The position numbers were made by a program, and so were the translations under genes. Below the pieces are notes generated by a model, which saw only the letters and a list, made by a program, of their open reading frames with translations, did no database searches and was not told the origin of the DNA. DNA of 64,000 nt from Chloroflexota bacterium (GTDB lineage: Bacteria > Chloroflexota > Anaerolineae > Anaerolineales > Villigracilaceae): the NCBI GenBank assembly GCA_016219545.1, contig JACRMH010000043.1, positions 1 through 64,000 of the forward strand. Direction: 5' to 3'. This document shows positions 32,369-41,705 of this stretch, one piece after another. Numbering within the stretch: position 1 is the first letter of the stretch; every line of letters starts with the position of its first letter.

Positions 32369-33792
32369 GATTTTTTGATGATTGTTTGATAGAGTTCGAG
32401 ATATTTTTTCGCGGAGTTTTCCCAGGAGAAATCCTGAGTCATGCCTGCGCGTTGGATGGTTTGCCATTGTTCACGGTCTGTATAAACTTTGAGAGCTGAC
32501 TTGATCGAAGCAGACAAGGCCATGTGATGGATTTTTTGGAAGACAAAACCGGTTTTGCCTTGAATGACGGTATCGTTCAAGCCGCCTGCCGCGCGGACGA
32601 TCGGGACACAGCCGTAATGCATTGCGATCATTTGAGAAAGTCCGCAGGGTTCGTAGCGCGAGGGCATGAGCAGCATATCTGCGCCTGCGTAAATTTGACG
32701 GGCAAGCCCGGCGTCATAACGCGTTTCCACTTTGAGGCGGTCGGGATATAAAGCCTGTAATTGCATGGCGGCTGCTTCAAGTTTCGGATCGCCTGTGCCA
32801 AGAATGACGGCCTGCCATTTTGAATTCTTCAAGCTTTTGAGGGATGTAAATGCAAGGTCAATGCCTTTGCCTATGTCCATGCGCGAGACCATGGCGATCA
32901 ATGGCGTTTCAGATTCGCGTGCCAGCCCGAGTCTTTCTTGAAGCAGGCCTTTATTTGCCGAGCGCTTGTCGAGAGAGTCAATATCAAAATTAACGCCCAG
33001 TGCCATATCGTCAATGGGGTTATATAAACCTGTATCCAATCCATTGATAATGCCGCTGACAGTTTCGCGGCGGGACTGGAAAAATTCGTTCAGTCCACAG
33101 CCATATTCGGGCTGCAAAATTTCATTGGCATAGGTCGGCGAGACGGCCACGATGGCATCTGACGCCCATAATCCCAATGGCATTGGCATGACGCGCGCCC
33201 AATCCGGCAGGTCAGTTTGGGCAAGTTTCAGCCCATAGCTTTCGATGATGGAACTGGAATCAGGTCCCATAAAGGGCAGGTTGTGGACTGTGATCACAGA
33301 AGCCGCATGACGTGCGCCTTCCTCCCATCGTTTTGTAAGTGAGCCATAAACGCTCATGGCCGTGTGCCAGTCATTGGCGTGGACAACATCAGGTATCCAG
33401 TTAATATGCCGAGTTAATTCCAGCGAAGCGAGGGAAAAGAAAATATATTTCTCAGCATCCAATTTGGCATCGGAAGAATAGACCGAGCCGTTGGCGCGAA
33501 TGGGTTCACCGCCAATGAAATAAACCGGCATTCCGTTCAGGTTGGTTTCAGAGGCTTCGACCTGTATTTCTGTCTCACCGCGTTTTAAAGAAAAAATCCC
33601 CAACGGCTTGAGATTATCTGCTTTCACTACGGGATGATGCGGTATCACAAGCCGAACATCCAGTTTAATGTCGTCATTGGAAAGAGCACGTAACGCACGC
33701 GGCAAAGAGCCTGCCACATCGCCCAATCCCCCCACTTTTACAAAAGGTTCGGCTTCCGCCGCAAGAAATAAAACGTTGATGGTTTTAGGCAT
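32365..33792 (-). CDS. glgA: Glycogen synthase
   Basis: 475 residues, GT5. KVGGLGD (19-25) binds ADP-glucose; the C-terminal domain has RYEPCGLSQMIAMHYGCVPIV, the sugar-nucleotide motif with its Glu. It adds glucose from ADP-glucose to the growing alpha-1,4 chain. It is followed and overlapped by malQ, so the operon couples glycogen building with chain remodelling. Length and motifs are normal. Confidence 0.93.
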   Translation of the reverse strand: MPKTINVLFLAAEAEPFVKVGGLGDVAGSLPRALRALSNDDIKLDVRLVIPHHPVVKADNLKPLGIFSLKRGETEIQVEASETNLNGMPVYFIGGEPIRANGSVYSSDAKLDAEKYIFFSLASLELTRHINWIPDVVHANDWHTAMSVYGSLTKRWEEGARHAASVITVHNLPFMGPDSSSIIESYGLKLAQTDLPDWARVMPMPLGLWASDAIVAVSPTYANEILQPEYGCGLNEFFQSRRETVSGIINGLDTGLYNPIDDMALGVNFDIDSLDKRSANKGLLQERLGLARESETPLIAMVSRMDIGKGIDLAFTSLKSLKNSKWQAVILGTGDPKLEAAAMQLQALYPDRLKVETRYDAGLARQIYAGADMLLMPSRYEPCGLSQMIAMHYGCVPIVRAAGGLNDTVIQGKTGFVFQKIHHMALSASIKSALKVYTDREQWQTIQRAGMTQDFSWENSAKKYLELYQTIIKKS

Positions 33793-33953
33793 TGGGGTAT
33801 TTTACCCGAAAACCTTCGAGGCTCTTGAGTCCGAGAGTATAATGCAGCGATAACCGACTCAAGCCCCTGAGTTTTAGATTACCCCACATTGTTTCGTTTA
33901 GTGCCTATTTGTTTATACACTCTTCTGTTATCAATGATTTGATGGAGGTAATG

Positions 33954-34820
33954 ATGGTTACGAACAAGACTATTAAACCCCGGCCTTATTGGCACGTGGA
34001 TGCAAAGTGGGTTACCGGCATCCTTCTGTTGTTCCTCTTGAATATCACATTTCTGGTATATATCATGGCACAGGTCACCGCACCGAAGCAGGGAATTTCC
34101 CTGTTGACGATGATGCTGGCGAGTTCTTTTAGCGCTGAAGGGGGTGGATTGGATGAACCTCACGACATCGAAATTATGCACCAGAAGATCGCTGAATCGC
34201 CCAATGGCGAATGGCAGCCCATCCCCGGAATGAATATAGTCGTTCGGGAAGAAGATATCGCCGGGAAAACCCCCAGAGAAGCACGCTTATGGTTCTTCCG
34301 GCAATGGGCCGAACCTCTTTATTATGACGGTCCGCAAGGACTGGCAAATCTCATGACCACTCCTGAAATGCAGAAAAGTGTGGAAGGAGGCGTTGGTCCG
34401 CTGGGATTTATCAATGCCGAAACACACCGTAAAATTCAAAATATTTTTATAGCTTTGGGATTGGTATCGCTTTTCTTTTGCGGGCTGCTTATTTTTTTCA
34501 GTTACCGCTTCGGGCGGCTTGGCAGTCCGGGATGCGTTATCATTTTGGCGGCATTCCCGGGGTTGATCATCATGAGCGGATTGCGCGGCTGGGTTGAACG
34601 GTCTGCTCAACAGCCGGCGGGTGGGGGAGAAGAGACATACATAACCCGCTATTCACAATTGGCTGTGGACGTTTTGCCGGACATAGTGAAGGCGTCTTTG
34701 CAGATTTATTTGGTTTTATTTATTATGGGATTGGGATTAATGTTTATTGCGTTATTAGGCGCTTTGTTCATTCGGGAGCGAAAGAACAAGGATGTAGAAA
34801 AAGTAGCGGAAAAGGTGTAA
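33954..34820 (+). CDS. Membrane protein, unknown
   Basis: 288 residues. Membrane helices lie near residues 20-40, 163-185, 190-212 and 250-275; a soluble domain of about 110 residues sits between helix 1 and 2. No family recognised. The start is the second ATG of an ATGATG pair, with GGAGG 5 bases upstream. TATAAT at 33838-33843 could be its -10, giving a leader of about 105 bases, but no -35 supports it. Confidence 0.6.
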   Translation: MVTNKTIKPRPYWHVDAKWVTGILLLFLLNITFLVYIMAQVTAPKQGISLLTMMLASSFSAEGGGLDEPHDIEIMHQKIAESPNGEWQPIPGMNIVVREEDIAGKTPREARLWFFRQWAEPLYYDGPQGLANLMTTPEMQKSVEGGVGPLGFINAETHRKIQNIFIALGLVSLFFCGLLIFFSYRFGRLGSPGCVIILAAFPGLIIMSGLRGWVERSAQQPAGGGEETYITRYSQLAVDVLPDIVKASLQIYLVLFIMGLGLMFIALLGALFIRERKNKDVEKVAEKV

Positions 34821-34911
34821 TTCATTTATTGAAGTGTTTCAGTGACTCGCTAAAGGCGCAAGGGCTGCGAATTGTGGCATCCACTCCCAGTTAAGAGGGA
34901 GGCGCTTTCAT

Positions 34912-35607
34912 TTACGGATGCAAAACTATCGGCGTTGGGGATGAAGTCGAAGTTGGCGTTGGAATGCAGTCAAAAAGAGTCAGGCTTTCGCTGAAGATTC
35001 CTGTCCTTCCGATCTCGACCTCATTCAAGTTGTATGCAACAAATTGATATTGAACCCAGGCGTTGTGATAAAGGTCCGAGTTTTTTATATCATCACCGAG
35101 CAATTCGTGTGTGAATATGCCGGAACCTGTTGATGAGATCTTGATCAGAGTCCACACGCTTTTTACGCCTGATTGTTTTGATTTAAGGCGGACGAACAAT
35201 GCGACCCAGGACGTTCCCGCCGAATCTGCCGCTTGCGCGGTGAGCTTTACTGAACTTGGACTGCAATCCTGTCCCTTATAAAACCACTCCCCAGAAGAAA
35301 CGACGCTGAGAAATCCGGTCATTTCAATACTCGGCATTGGCGTTATAGGAGTGACCAGGATCGACGGATCAATACTTGGCGTGACCGTGAATTCAGGTGT
35401 AAGGGTTTCTGTGAATTGCCCCACCAGAGTTGGAGTTAAAGTAAAGGTGAGGGTGGGAGTGATGGGCGTGAATGTAGGTGCAAGGGTGGCGGTATTTGTG
35501 GTCGTGGGTAGGAGGGTGGGGGTTGGAACAGGAAGCAAAAAGAATTGCTCCAATGTACAGGAGGAAAGCAGAAATGCGCAAATGAGAATAGCGGTAAATT
35601 TTTTCAT
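34912..35607 (-). CDS. Lipoprotein with Thr/Pro linker
   Basis: 231 residues. Lipobox LLSSC (Cys17), a Thr/Pro-rich linker (about 25-92), then a beta-rich domain (about 95-212) with four strands and cysteines in GQDCSP and LFDC that could form a disulfide, and a short Thr/Ser/Pro tail. It resembles the outer-face lipoproteins common in Chloroflexota. No function can be assigned. Confidence 0.75.
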   Translation of the reverse strand: MKKFTAILICAFLLSSCTLEQFFLLPVPTPTLLPTTTNTATLAPTFTPITPTLTFTLTPTLVGQFTETLTPEFTVTPSIDPSILVTPITPMPSIEMTGFLSVVSSGEWFYKGQDCSPSSVKLTAQAADSAGTSWVALFVRLKSKQSGVKSVWTLIKISSTGSGIFTHELLGDDIKNSDLYHNAWVQYQFVAYNLNEVEIGRTGIFSESLTLFDCIPTPTSTSSPTPIVLHP

Positions 35608-35662
35608 CGGTTCTCTTTGACGATATAATACGGAAAAATTATTATTCCTATTTTACAACAAC

Positions 35663-36649
35663 ATGACATCCATCGAAGTAACCAACTTACAAAAAACATT
35701 CCAGACCAAACGCAAGGCTGCGGGGTTGAGCGGCTCGATGCGTGCGCTGATCAAGCCTGAGTATAGCTTGATCGAAGCTGTTCATAATTTATCGTTCCGC
35801 ATGGAAGCCGGCGAACTGCTGGGCTTCATCGGTCCGAACGGCGCGGGCAAATCCACCACCATCAAAATGTTAACGGGTATTCTGCATCCCAGCGGCGGTG
35901 AGGCCAAAGTACTCGGTTTCATTCCCTGGAAGGAACGCCAGAAACTTGCCTATCACATCGGCACGGTTTTCGGGCAGCGTCCGCAGCTTTGGTATCACCT
36001 GCCAGCGATGGATACTTTCATTCTGTTCGGGAAAATTTATGAACTCGATGATAAGGAAACAAAAAAGCGCATTGAATATCTAACCGAGGCTTTTGAGATA
36101 AAAGACTTGTTGGATGTGCCTGTCCGAAAACTTTCACTGGGACAGCGTATGCGCTGTGAAGTGGCCGCCTCGCTCTTACACCGCCCGAAACTGCTCCTGC
36201 TCGATGAGCCTTCCATCGGGTTGGATGTGGTCGCCAAGCAGCATATCCGCGATGCGATCAAGCGCATGAACCAGGAGGAAGGCGTGGGCGTATTGCTCAC
36301 GTCCCACGATGCAGGTGACTTGGAAGCCATGTGCAGACGAGTTATCGTCGTCAATCATGGACAGATCGTTTATGAAGACAAGGTCTCAAATTTGAAACGC
36401 AAATTCCTCACCACAAAATTGGTGGAGGTGCGTTATGCGGAAGAAGTTTCCAAGGATTATGCAATTGACGGCGTGGAGATTTTGAAGGTCGGGCATTATG
36501 GTGTGAAGTTAAAGTTTGATACCACCAAAACTTCCGTTGACTCTGTTATGTCCCATCTCTCCGGCGCAGGTGACATTGTAGACATTACCATCTCCGACCC
36601 GCCACTGGAAGAAGTGATCGCGAAAATATATCAGGAAGCGAACGGGTAA
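35663..36649 (+). CDS. ABC-2 exporter ATPase (operon A)
   Basis: 328 residues. Walker A GPNGAGKST (57-65), signature LSLGQ near 157, Walker B LLLLDEPSIGLD near 175, and switch His in TSHDAGDLE. The long C-terminal extension (about 235-328) is typical of drug/lipid exporter ATPases of the ABC-2 class. It energises the two permeases encoded downstream (37550 and 38480), with DUF2785 between. The paralogous operon is at 40.1-42.7 kb on the other strand. Confidence 0.88.
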   Translation: MTSIEVTNLQKTFQTKRKAAGLSGSMRALIKPEYSLIEAVHNLSFRMEAGELLGFIGPNGAGKSTTIKMLTGILHPSGGEAKVLGFIPWKERQKLAYHIGTVFGQRPQLWYHLPAMDTFILFGKIYELDDKETKKRIEYLTEAFEIKDLLDVPVRKLSLGQRMRCEVAASLLHRPKLLLLDEPSIGLDVVAKQHIRDAIKRMNQEEGVGVLLTSHDAGDLEAMCRRVIVVNHGQIVYEDKVSNLKRKFLTTKLVEVRYAEEVSKDYAIDGVEILKVGHYGVKLKFDTTKTSVDSVMSHLSGAGDIVDITISDPPLEEVIAKIYQEANG

Positions 36650-36682
36650 GTTGCATTTATAAAGTAATTCTGAGGACATGCT

Positions 36683-37513
36683 ATGGAAAAAGAATTTTGG
36701 ACAGATATATATAATAACAAATATGAAATTCCCGAAGGGCACGCCCTTACCGAGTTAACCCACGAGATATTTTCATATCTGGGTTCAACCGACCCGGAAC
36801 TGCGAGATGATATTGGTTATACGGTCTTTGCGAACTGGCTCAAACAGGAGCGATATTCAGCGGACGAGATACGCGGTTTTATTAAAGAGCTGCTTGCAAA
36901 CCTAGAAATTGGAATCGGCGAAACCGAAAGCGATTCTGTTTTTCTGCGCACTTTCTCAATTCTATTCCTTGCCGAGATTATCCATAACGATAACAAAAAA
37001 CCATTCCTTGACAAAACAGATATCACTACTGTCTTGAAAAAAGCACTATGGTATGCCTCTTCCGAAAAAGACCCTCGCGGATATGTCCCGATCAAAGGTT
37101 GGGCACATGCCTTGGCCCACACCGCAGACTTAATGCTTGTGCTTGGAAAGAATCGAAACATTGAAGAAAAAGATCTATTGAAAATCCTCAATGCGATCTC
37201 TGAGAAGATCGTTCGCTCAACCAATTACATCTATATTCACGGTGAAGATGAACGACTGGCAGGCGCGGTGATTGCGGCCCTGCGCCGTGACCTTATTCCA
37301 ATTGAGAAAGTGATAACCTGGGCAAAATCCTTTACCGATCAAGATTGGAAAGGCGCATACATCAACGAAGAACTAAATCGCGCCTTTCAGAATACACGTA
37401 ATCTTTTGCGGAGTATTTATTTTGAGTTGAAAAACGAAGAAGGAGAAATGCCCAAACAAGATGAACTTCAGTTGGTTTTTCTTGAGGCGATCAAAAACTT
37501 GAAACCGTATTAG
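36683..37513 (+). CDS. DUF2785 protein
   Basis: 276 residues, all-helical and soluble. DPRGYVPIKGWAHALAHTADL (about 132-152) is the DUF2785 signature. Function unknown. It has GAGGA before the ATG and sits between the ABC ATPase and permease genes, unlike the paralogous operon, which lacks it; it may be an inserted gene. Confidence 0.82.
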   Translation: MEKEFWTDIYNNKYEIPEGHALTELTHEIFSYLGSTDPELRDDIGYTVFANWLKQERYSADEIRGFIKELLANLEIGIGETESDSVFLRTFSILFLAEIIHNDNKKPFLDKTDITTVLKKALWYASSEKDPRGYVPIKGWAHALAHTADLMLVLGKNRNIEEKDLLKILNAISEKIVRSTNYIYIHGEDERLAGAVIAALRRDLIPIEKVITWAKSFTDQDWKGAYINEELNRAFQNTRNLLRSIYFELKNEEGEMPKQDELQLVFLEAIKNLKPY

Positions 37514-37549
37514 TCCTTCATCCCTCATAATTCATCCTTTGATCTTCAA

Positions 37550-38344
37550 ATGAAAACTTTTTCGAAATACTGGTCCATCTTTCAGATCACACTCATCAAC
37601 TCACTTGCTTATCCGGGTGAATTGGTTGGGCGCAGTTTGATGATCATCCCATTCATGTGGATCTTCTATCAGCTATGGAAGGTCACCTTCAGCGCGGCTG
37701 GCGCGGACATTATCAACGGGCTGACCTTGCGGGATACGCTTTGGTATCTCATGCTAGCAGAGACCATCGAGCTGGGACGTCCGCCCATTGCGCGCACCAT
37801 GTCGGAAAATGTCAAAGATGGTTCCATCGCGTACATCCTCAACAAGCCTTACGATTTTCTGCTCTATCAATTCAGCACAGCCATGGGCGAGACCATCTTC
37901 CGCGCCATACTCAACGCCGTCTTCGGTGGTCTGACCGTGTTGTGGCTGGTCGGCGCACCCAAACATCCCGAAGGATTTCTGATCGCATTGCCTGCCATCT
38001 TTGGCGCGTGGATATTACATTTTTGCATCAATGCCATGATCGGTCTCTCCGCGTTCGTGGTGGAGGATGTCTCTGCCTTCACATGGATCTATCAAAAGCT
38101 GGCTTTCATTTTCGGCGGCATGTTGATCCCGCTCGACTTTTATCCGCAATGGTTACAGACCCTTGCAAAATTCCTGCCTTTCTCCAGCGCCATCTATGGT
38201 CCTGCGCGTTTATTCGTTACCCCTACGGCGCAGTTCTTCATCAACGTGATGAGCTTGCAACTTGCCTGGATTTTCGTGTTGACCTTCTTGCTGGTCGTCG
38301 CCTATCGCCGCGGGCTGACTCAGTTGACGGTGAATGGTGGCTAA
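37550..38344 (+). CDS. ABC-2 family permease (operon A, first)
   Basis: 264 residues, about six membrane helices, with the pattern of PF06182-type ABC-2 permeases: LAETIELGRPPIARTMSENVKDGSIAYIL and FIFGGMLIPLDFYPQWL. It forms a heterodimer with the next permease and works with the ATPase at 35663. The cargo is unknown. Confidence 0.85.
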   Translation: MKTFSKYWSIFQITLINSLAYPGELVGRSLMIIPFMWIFYQLWKVTFSAAGADIINGLTLRDTLWYLMLAETIELGRPPIARTMSENVKDGSIAYILNKPYDFLLYQFSTAMGETIFRAILNAVFGGLTVLWLVGAPKHPEGFLIALPAIFGAWILHFCINAMIGLSAFVVEDVSAFTWIYQKLAFIFGGMLIPLDFYPQWLQTLAKFLPFSSAIYGPARLFVTPTAQFFINVMSLQLAWIFVLTFLLVVAYRRGLTQLTVNGG

Positions 38345-38352
38345 TCATTATG

Positions 38353-38467
38353 ATGTCGTTGCGAGGGCGCTGCTTTTCGCCCGAAGCAACCTCCTGTTTA
38401 GTTGGAGGTTGCTTCGCCAAAAAACGGCTCGCACACCTGCCCTGGCGGGCGGTGCCAGGAACGACAT
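38353..38467. mobile_element. GTCGTTGCGAG palindromic element, copy 3
   Basis: 115 bp. ATGTCGTTGCGAG at the left; the right arm CTCGCA..ACGACAT is split by a nested palindrome with CCTGGC and GCCAGG. It separates the two permeases of operon A. Confidence 0.6.
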
Positions 38468-38479
38468 GGAAAAACTATT

Positions 38480-39262
38480 ATGAAAGAACTTAAATTTCTG
38501 ATCGCCATTTGGAATACCAACCTGCAATCCGCCATGGAGTATCGCGCCGCATTCCTGACTCAGGTCATCGGCATGATGGCGAACAACTTTATCTATTTCG
38601 CGATCTGGATCATCTTCTTTGAACGCTTCAAGGATGTGCGCGGCTGGGGCGTGAACGATATGTACGTGACCTTCGGCGTGCTGGCCAGCTCCTTTGGCAT
38701 CGTCAACCTACTCTTCGGTAATGCCTTCATGCTCAGCGACATCATCGCCAAAGGCCGCCTCGACTATTACCTTTCCCTGCCGCGACCAGTTTTACTGCAC
38801 ACCATTGCCAGCCGCTCTGCCGCCAGCGGGATGGGGGATTTTCTCTACGGGTTTATCAGTTATGGACTATCAGGATATTTCACCTGGGATGGGCTTGCCC
38901 GCTACGTTCTTGCCACGCTGTTAGCTGCTACCGTTTTTGCATCTTTCCTGATCCTGACGCAGAGCCTCGCGTTCTGGTTTGGCATGATGACCAATTTCAG
39001 CAACCTCGTTCTCAACGCCATGTTGACCTTCGGCATTTACCCCATCACCTTATTTGACAGTTATGCCAAGCTGATCCTTTTCACGCTCATCCCAGCAGCA
39101 TTGATGGGCGCTATCCCCGCAGAATTCATCCGCGCGTTTACGTGGCAGGTATTGGGAGAACTGTTGTTAGGTGCAATTGGATTCCTGTCACTGGCAATAT
39201 TTGTTTTCAATAGGGGGTTACGTCGTTATGAGAGCGGGAGTGCGATACAAATTGAAGTGTAA
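38480..39262 (+). CDS. ABC-2 family permease (operon A, second)
   Basis: 260 residues, about six membrane helices; LSDIIAKGRLDYYLSLPRPVLLHTIASR is the conserved cytosolic loop of this permease type. The ATG at 38480 is chosen because the longer frame reads through the palindromic element. The ribosome site is weak (GGAAAA). It completes the exporter of operon A. Confidence 0.83.
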   Translation: MKELKFLIAIWNTNLQSAMEYRAAFLTQVIGMMANNFIYFAIWIIFFERFKDVRGWGVNDMYVTFGVLASSFGIVNLLFGNAFMLSDIIAKGRLDYYLSLPRPVLLHTIASRSAASGMGDFLYGFISYGLSGYFTWDGLARYVLATLLAATVFASFLILTQSLAFWFGMMTNFSNLVLNAMLTFGIYPITLFDSYAKLILFTLIPAALMGAIPAEFIRAFTWQVLGELLLGAIGFLSLAIFVFNRGLRRYESGSAIQIEV

Positions 39263-39322
39263 AGCGATTGTCTAATTATCGACTTTGAGTAATTGATGTT
39301 CTACTAAGGGAAAAGAGTTGAC

Positions 39323-40045
39323 ATGATAAAACTGAAATTTATTTCATCAGCTATTGTATTTATGAGCACAATGGTGGCATGTAGTAATAACGTGCCTGTG
39401 TCAATCCCTACAATTAACGCCAGTGAAATTTCCACGATTATTGTAGCAACTTTATCAGCCATCCCAACAAATACTCCACAGCCTATTCCATCTGCTATCG
39501 TGTCGCCAATTCCAACTAACTCTGCTAATACTGAAGGATGGATATGGCACAATATTGATTTATATGCACTAAAAATAAAACTGCCAATTGGATGGTTGAT
39601 TACTGAAATAAATCGGAGGCCTGAACCAACGGGAATTGGAGGTCCGATAACGGGGCATGATTGCGCAGACTACAATATTTCCGACCCCGATGGAACAATG
39701 AGAATATCTTTATTGCCTACTTGTGGTTTTGCAGAAGGAGTTGGCGATTCTTGTCCGAAGGATTCAATTATAGTAAGCAAGGTAAGCAATAAAATTGTTC
39801 TTATTCGCTACTATGTTAAAAATGAATCGGTTTATATATATACCAAAGCGGGATTAGCTGCAATATCGGATAAGTATGGAACTAGAAGTGAGATGCTTTG
39901 CTCAAGTCCTCCTATTCTCTCTTTTGGAGAAGATCAAAACCTAAGATTTATTTACATTGAGTTTAAATACTTAGGAACTGATGTCGACATAAATCAAAAA
40001 TTAGATTTAATAGATAATGTTGTTCTTTCAATAGATGAGCAATAA
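39323..40045 (+). CDS. Low-GC lipoprotein
   Basis: 240 residues. Signal peptide with lipobox MVAC, a Pro/Thr/Ser linker (about 30-68), then a beta-rich domain with six cysteines (CADY, LPTCG, SCPKD, LCSS). The base composition is clearly more A+T-rich than its neighbours, so it may have come by transfer. It follows operon A by 60 bases; a role in that exporter is not shown. No family recognised. Confidence 0.65.
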   Translation: MIKLKFISSAIVFMSTMVACSNNVPVSIPTINASEISTIIVATLSAIPTNTPQPIPSAIVSPIPTNSANTEGWIWHNIDLYALKIKLPIGWLITEINRRPEPTGIGGPITGHDCADYNISDPDGTMRISLLPTCGFAEGVGDSCPKDSIIVSKVSNKIVLIRYYVKNESVYIYTKAGLAAISDKYGTRSEMLCSSPPILSFGEDQNLRFIYIEFKYLGTDVDINQKLDLIDNVVLSIDEQ

Positions 40046-40065
40046 TTCGAAACCGGCATGATAGT

Positions 40066-40104
40066 AAAAAGAGGCGGTCACTTCTAAAGCGACTGCCTCT
40101 TTTG
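40066..40104. terminator. Two-way terminator between convergent operons
   Basis: AAAAGAGGC-GTC (from 40067) pairs with GAC-GCCTCTTTT ending at 40103. A/T runs lie at both ends. It serves the lipoprotein gene and the exporter operon B. Confidence 0.8.
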
Positions 40105-40107
40105 CTT

Positions 40108-40893
40108 TTAAGAGGATGCCCCAGAATAATTACTCAATCCCAAGAGCCATAGCCCGCGCGCGAGGAAGACGAAGAGAACGGTCATGCCGAGGGCGAATAA
40201 TAAACTTGTGCCGCTGAGTCGGTTGGTCAAAGCTTCGGCTGGGACAGTGACTGCGAATGCGACCGGCACCAAAAAGGTCAAGCCAGTACGAAGCCAATCG
40301 GGGTAGATGCCTACGGGCCAACGTCCCGCCGCATATAAACCTTCAAAGAGGTTGCTGATCTCCTGCACACGGATCACCCAAAATGAAATGGATGTGACCA
40401 TGAGCCATACACAATACAACATGACGCCGCCCATAATCAATGCCGCCAGAAAACCAAGCAACTGTAGAAATCCAAGCGTGCCTTTCAATTCATAAAAAGC
40501 CAGGCTGATAATGACGATGCCGACGATGACATCCACCAATTGCCAGAAGCGGAACTCACGCACACTGACAAGGGTTTGCGCGTCGGCAGGTTTGGTCAAC
40601 GCGAAATCAAGTGTCCCGTTGCGGACATCGTCCATGAGCCGTTCCATGTTTGGCTGAATGAGGGAACGGATCACACCGCCCATCAGCAGATGTACTCCCA
40701 TTACGGCAAGCAACTCAGAGCGAGACCAGCCCGCAAGAGTAGTCACCTGCCCGAAGACAAGCGAGAGACCGATCAGTCCCGTTGCAACAGAGATGAAAGA
40801 TTGAAGGAGTTGAATGAAGAAGTTAATTCGATATTGCATCTCATTCAAGACGCCGATCCGCAGATAAGTAAGAGCAAGTTTTATCGGGTTCAT
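40108..40893 (-). CDS. ABC-2 family permease (operon B, second)
   Basis: 261 residues, about six membrane helices, with MERLMDDVRNGTLDFALTKPADAQTLVSVREF, the cytosolic loop of this permease group. The ATG at 40893 has AGGAG 7 bases upstream, overlapping the stop region of the first permease. It is the partner of the 40902 permease. Confidence 0.85.
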   Translation of the reverse strand: MNPIKLALTYLRIGVLNEMQYRINFFIQLLQSFISVATGLIGLSLVFGQVTTLAGWSRSELLAVMGVHLLMGGVIRSLIQPNMERLMDDVRNGTLDFALTKPADAQTLVSVREFRFWQLVDVIVGIVIISLAFYELKGTLGFLQLLGFLAALIMGGVMLYCVWLMVTSISFWVIRVQEISNLFEGLYAAGRWPVGIYPDWLRTGLTFLVPVAFAVTVPAEALTNRLSGTSLLFALGMTVLFVFLARGLWLLGLSNYSGASS

Positions 40894-40901
40894 GGTTTCT
40901 C

Positions 40902-41705
40902 CTACCCGCCTACGGCTGAATATTGTTTGATAGCAAAATTCCAAATAAAGTTAAGGATGAGTATGCCGAAAGCGATCCATAGCACCTGCATCCCGATCCC
41001 TGACCAAAGCTGGGCGTTGGTCATATTTCCTACCAACGCTTCAATGGGGAAGAAGAATGTCCATTTGAATGGCAAAAAATTGGATAGGTTCTGCACCCAG
41101 GCAGGCATCAGGGTCATCGGGACGAGGCGACCAGAGAGGATCAATTCAAGGCCAAAGTACAACTCGAAGATGGCGCTGACCCGCGTTGTCCAGAAGGTGA
41201 TCATGCCAAGCAGGGAGAGCAGCATGGTGCGGATTAGATAAGCGCCCCAGATGGCGAGGAAAAAGACAATGACTTCCATCCAGCTAATTTCAAATGTGGG
41301 TTTGAATATCCATGAAAGGATGGCAGCGATAGGCAGCCAGAGCAGGATAACAACAAACTTCCAGCCCGCAAAGAATGCCACATCGCCGTGAATGGGATGG
41401 ATCGGACGCATCAATTCCATCGAAAGCCGTCCTTCACGGATACGCCATTCCCAGCCATAAGGTGTGAAGACGATGTTCATGTTGCGAACGAGAGTCCAGA
41501 TGATGTAGTAAGCCGCGAATGCTCCGGCAGTATAGCCCCCTGCCATTCCGCCCTGTTGTTTTGCGATGGTAGTCCACACGACCAGATAGATGACCGGCTC
41601 TGTGACCATGCCGATCATATAGAAATAATTTGCAACGCTATATTGAATCTGCTCCAGAATGGAAATTTTCATGGAGGCTAAATAGAAGTCAATATATCGC
41701 CTCAT
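40902..41705 (-). CDS. ABC-2 family permease (operon B, first)
   Basis: 267 residues, about six membrane helices, with a REGRLSMELMRPIHPIHGDVAFFAGWK loop. Its start overlaps the ATPase stop by 4 bases (ATGA). With the next permease and the ATPase it makes a complete exporter. Cargo unknown. Confidence 0.85.
   Translation of the reverse strand: MRRYIDFYLASMKISILEQIQYSVANYFYMIGMVTEPVIYLVVWTTIAKQQGGMAGGYTAGAFAAYYIIWTLVRNMNIVFTPYGWEWRIREGRLSMELMRPIHPIHGDVAFFAGWKFVVILLWLPIAAILSWIFKPTFEISWMEVIVFFLAIWGAYLIRTMLLSLLGMITFWTTRVSAIFELYFGLELILSGRLVPMTLMPAWVQNLSNFLPFKWTFFFPIEALVGNMTNAQLWSGIGMQVLWIAFGILILNFIWNFAIKQYSAVGG

Noticed and set aside
33838..33843. TATAAT as promoter of the 33954 gene
   Set aside because: No -35 at the right distance and a long leader; kept only as a remark.
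37657..38493. 278-residue + strand frame overlapping the first permease
   Set aside because: His/Arg-rich out-of-frame reading of the permease gene and the palindromic element.
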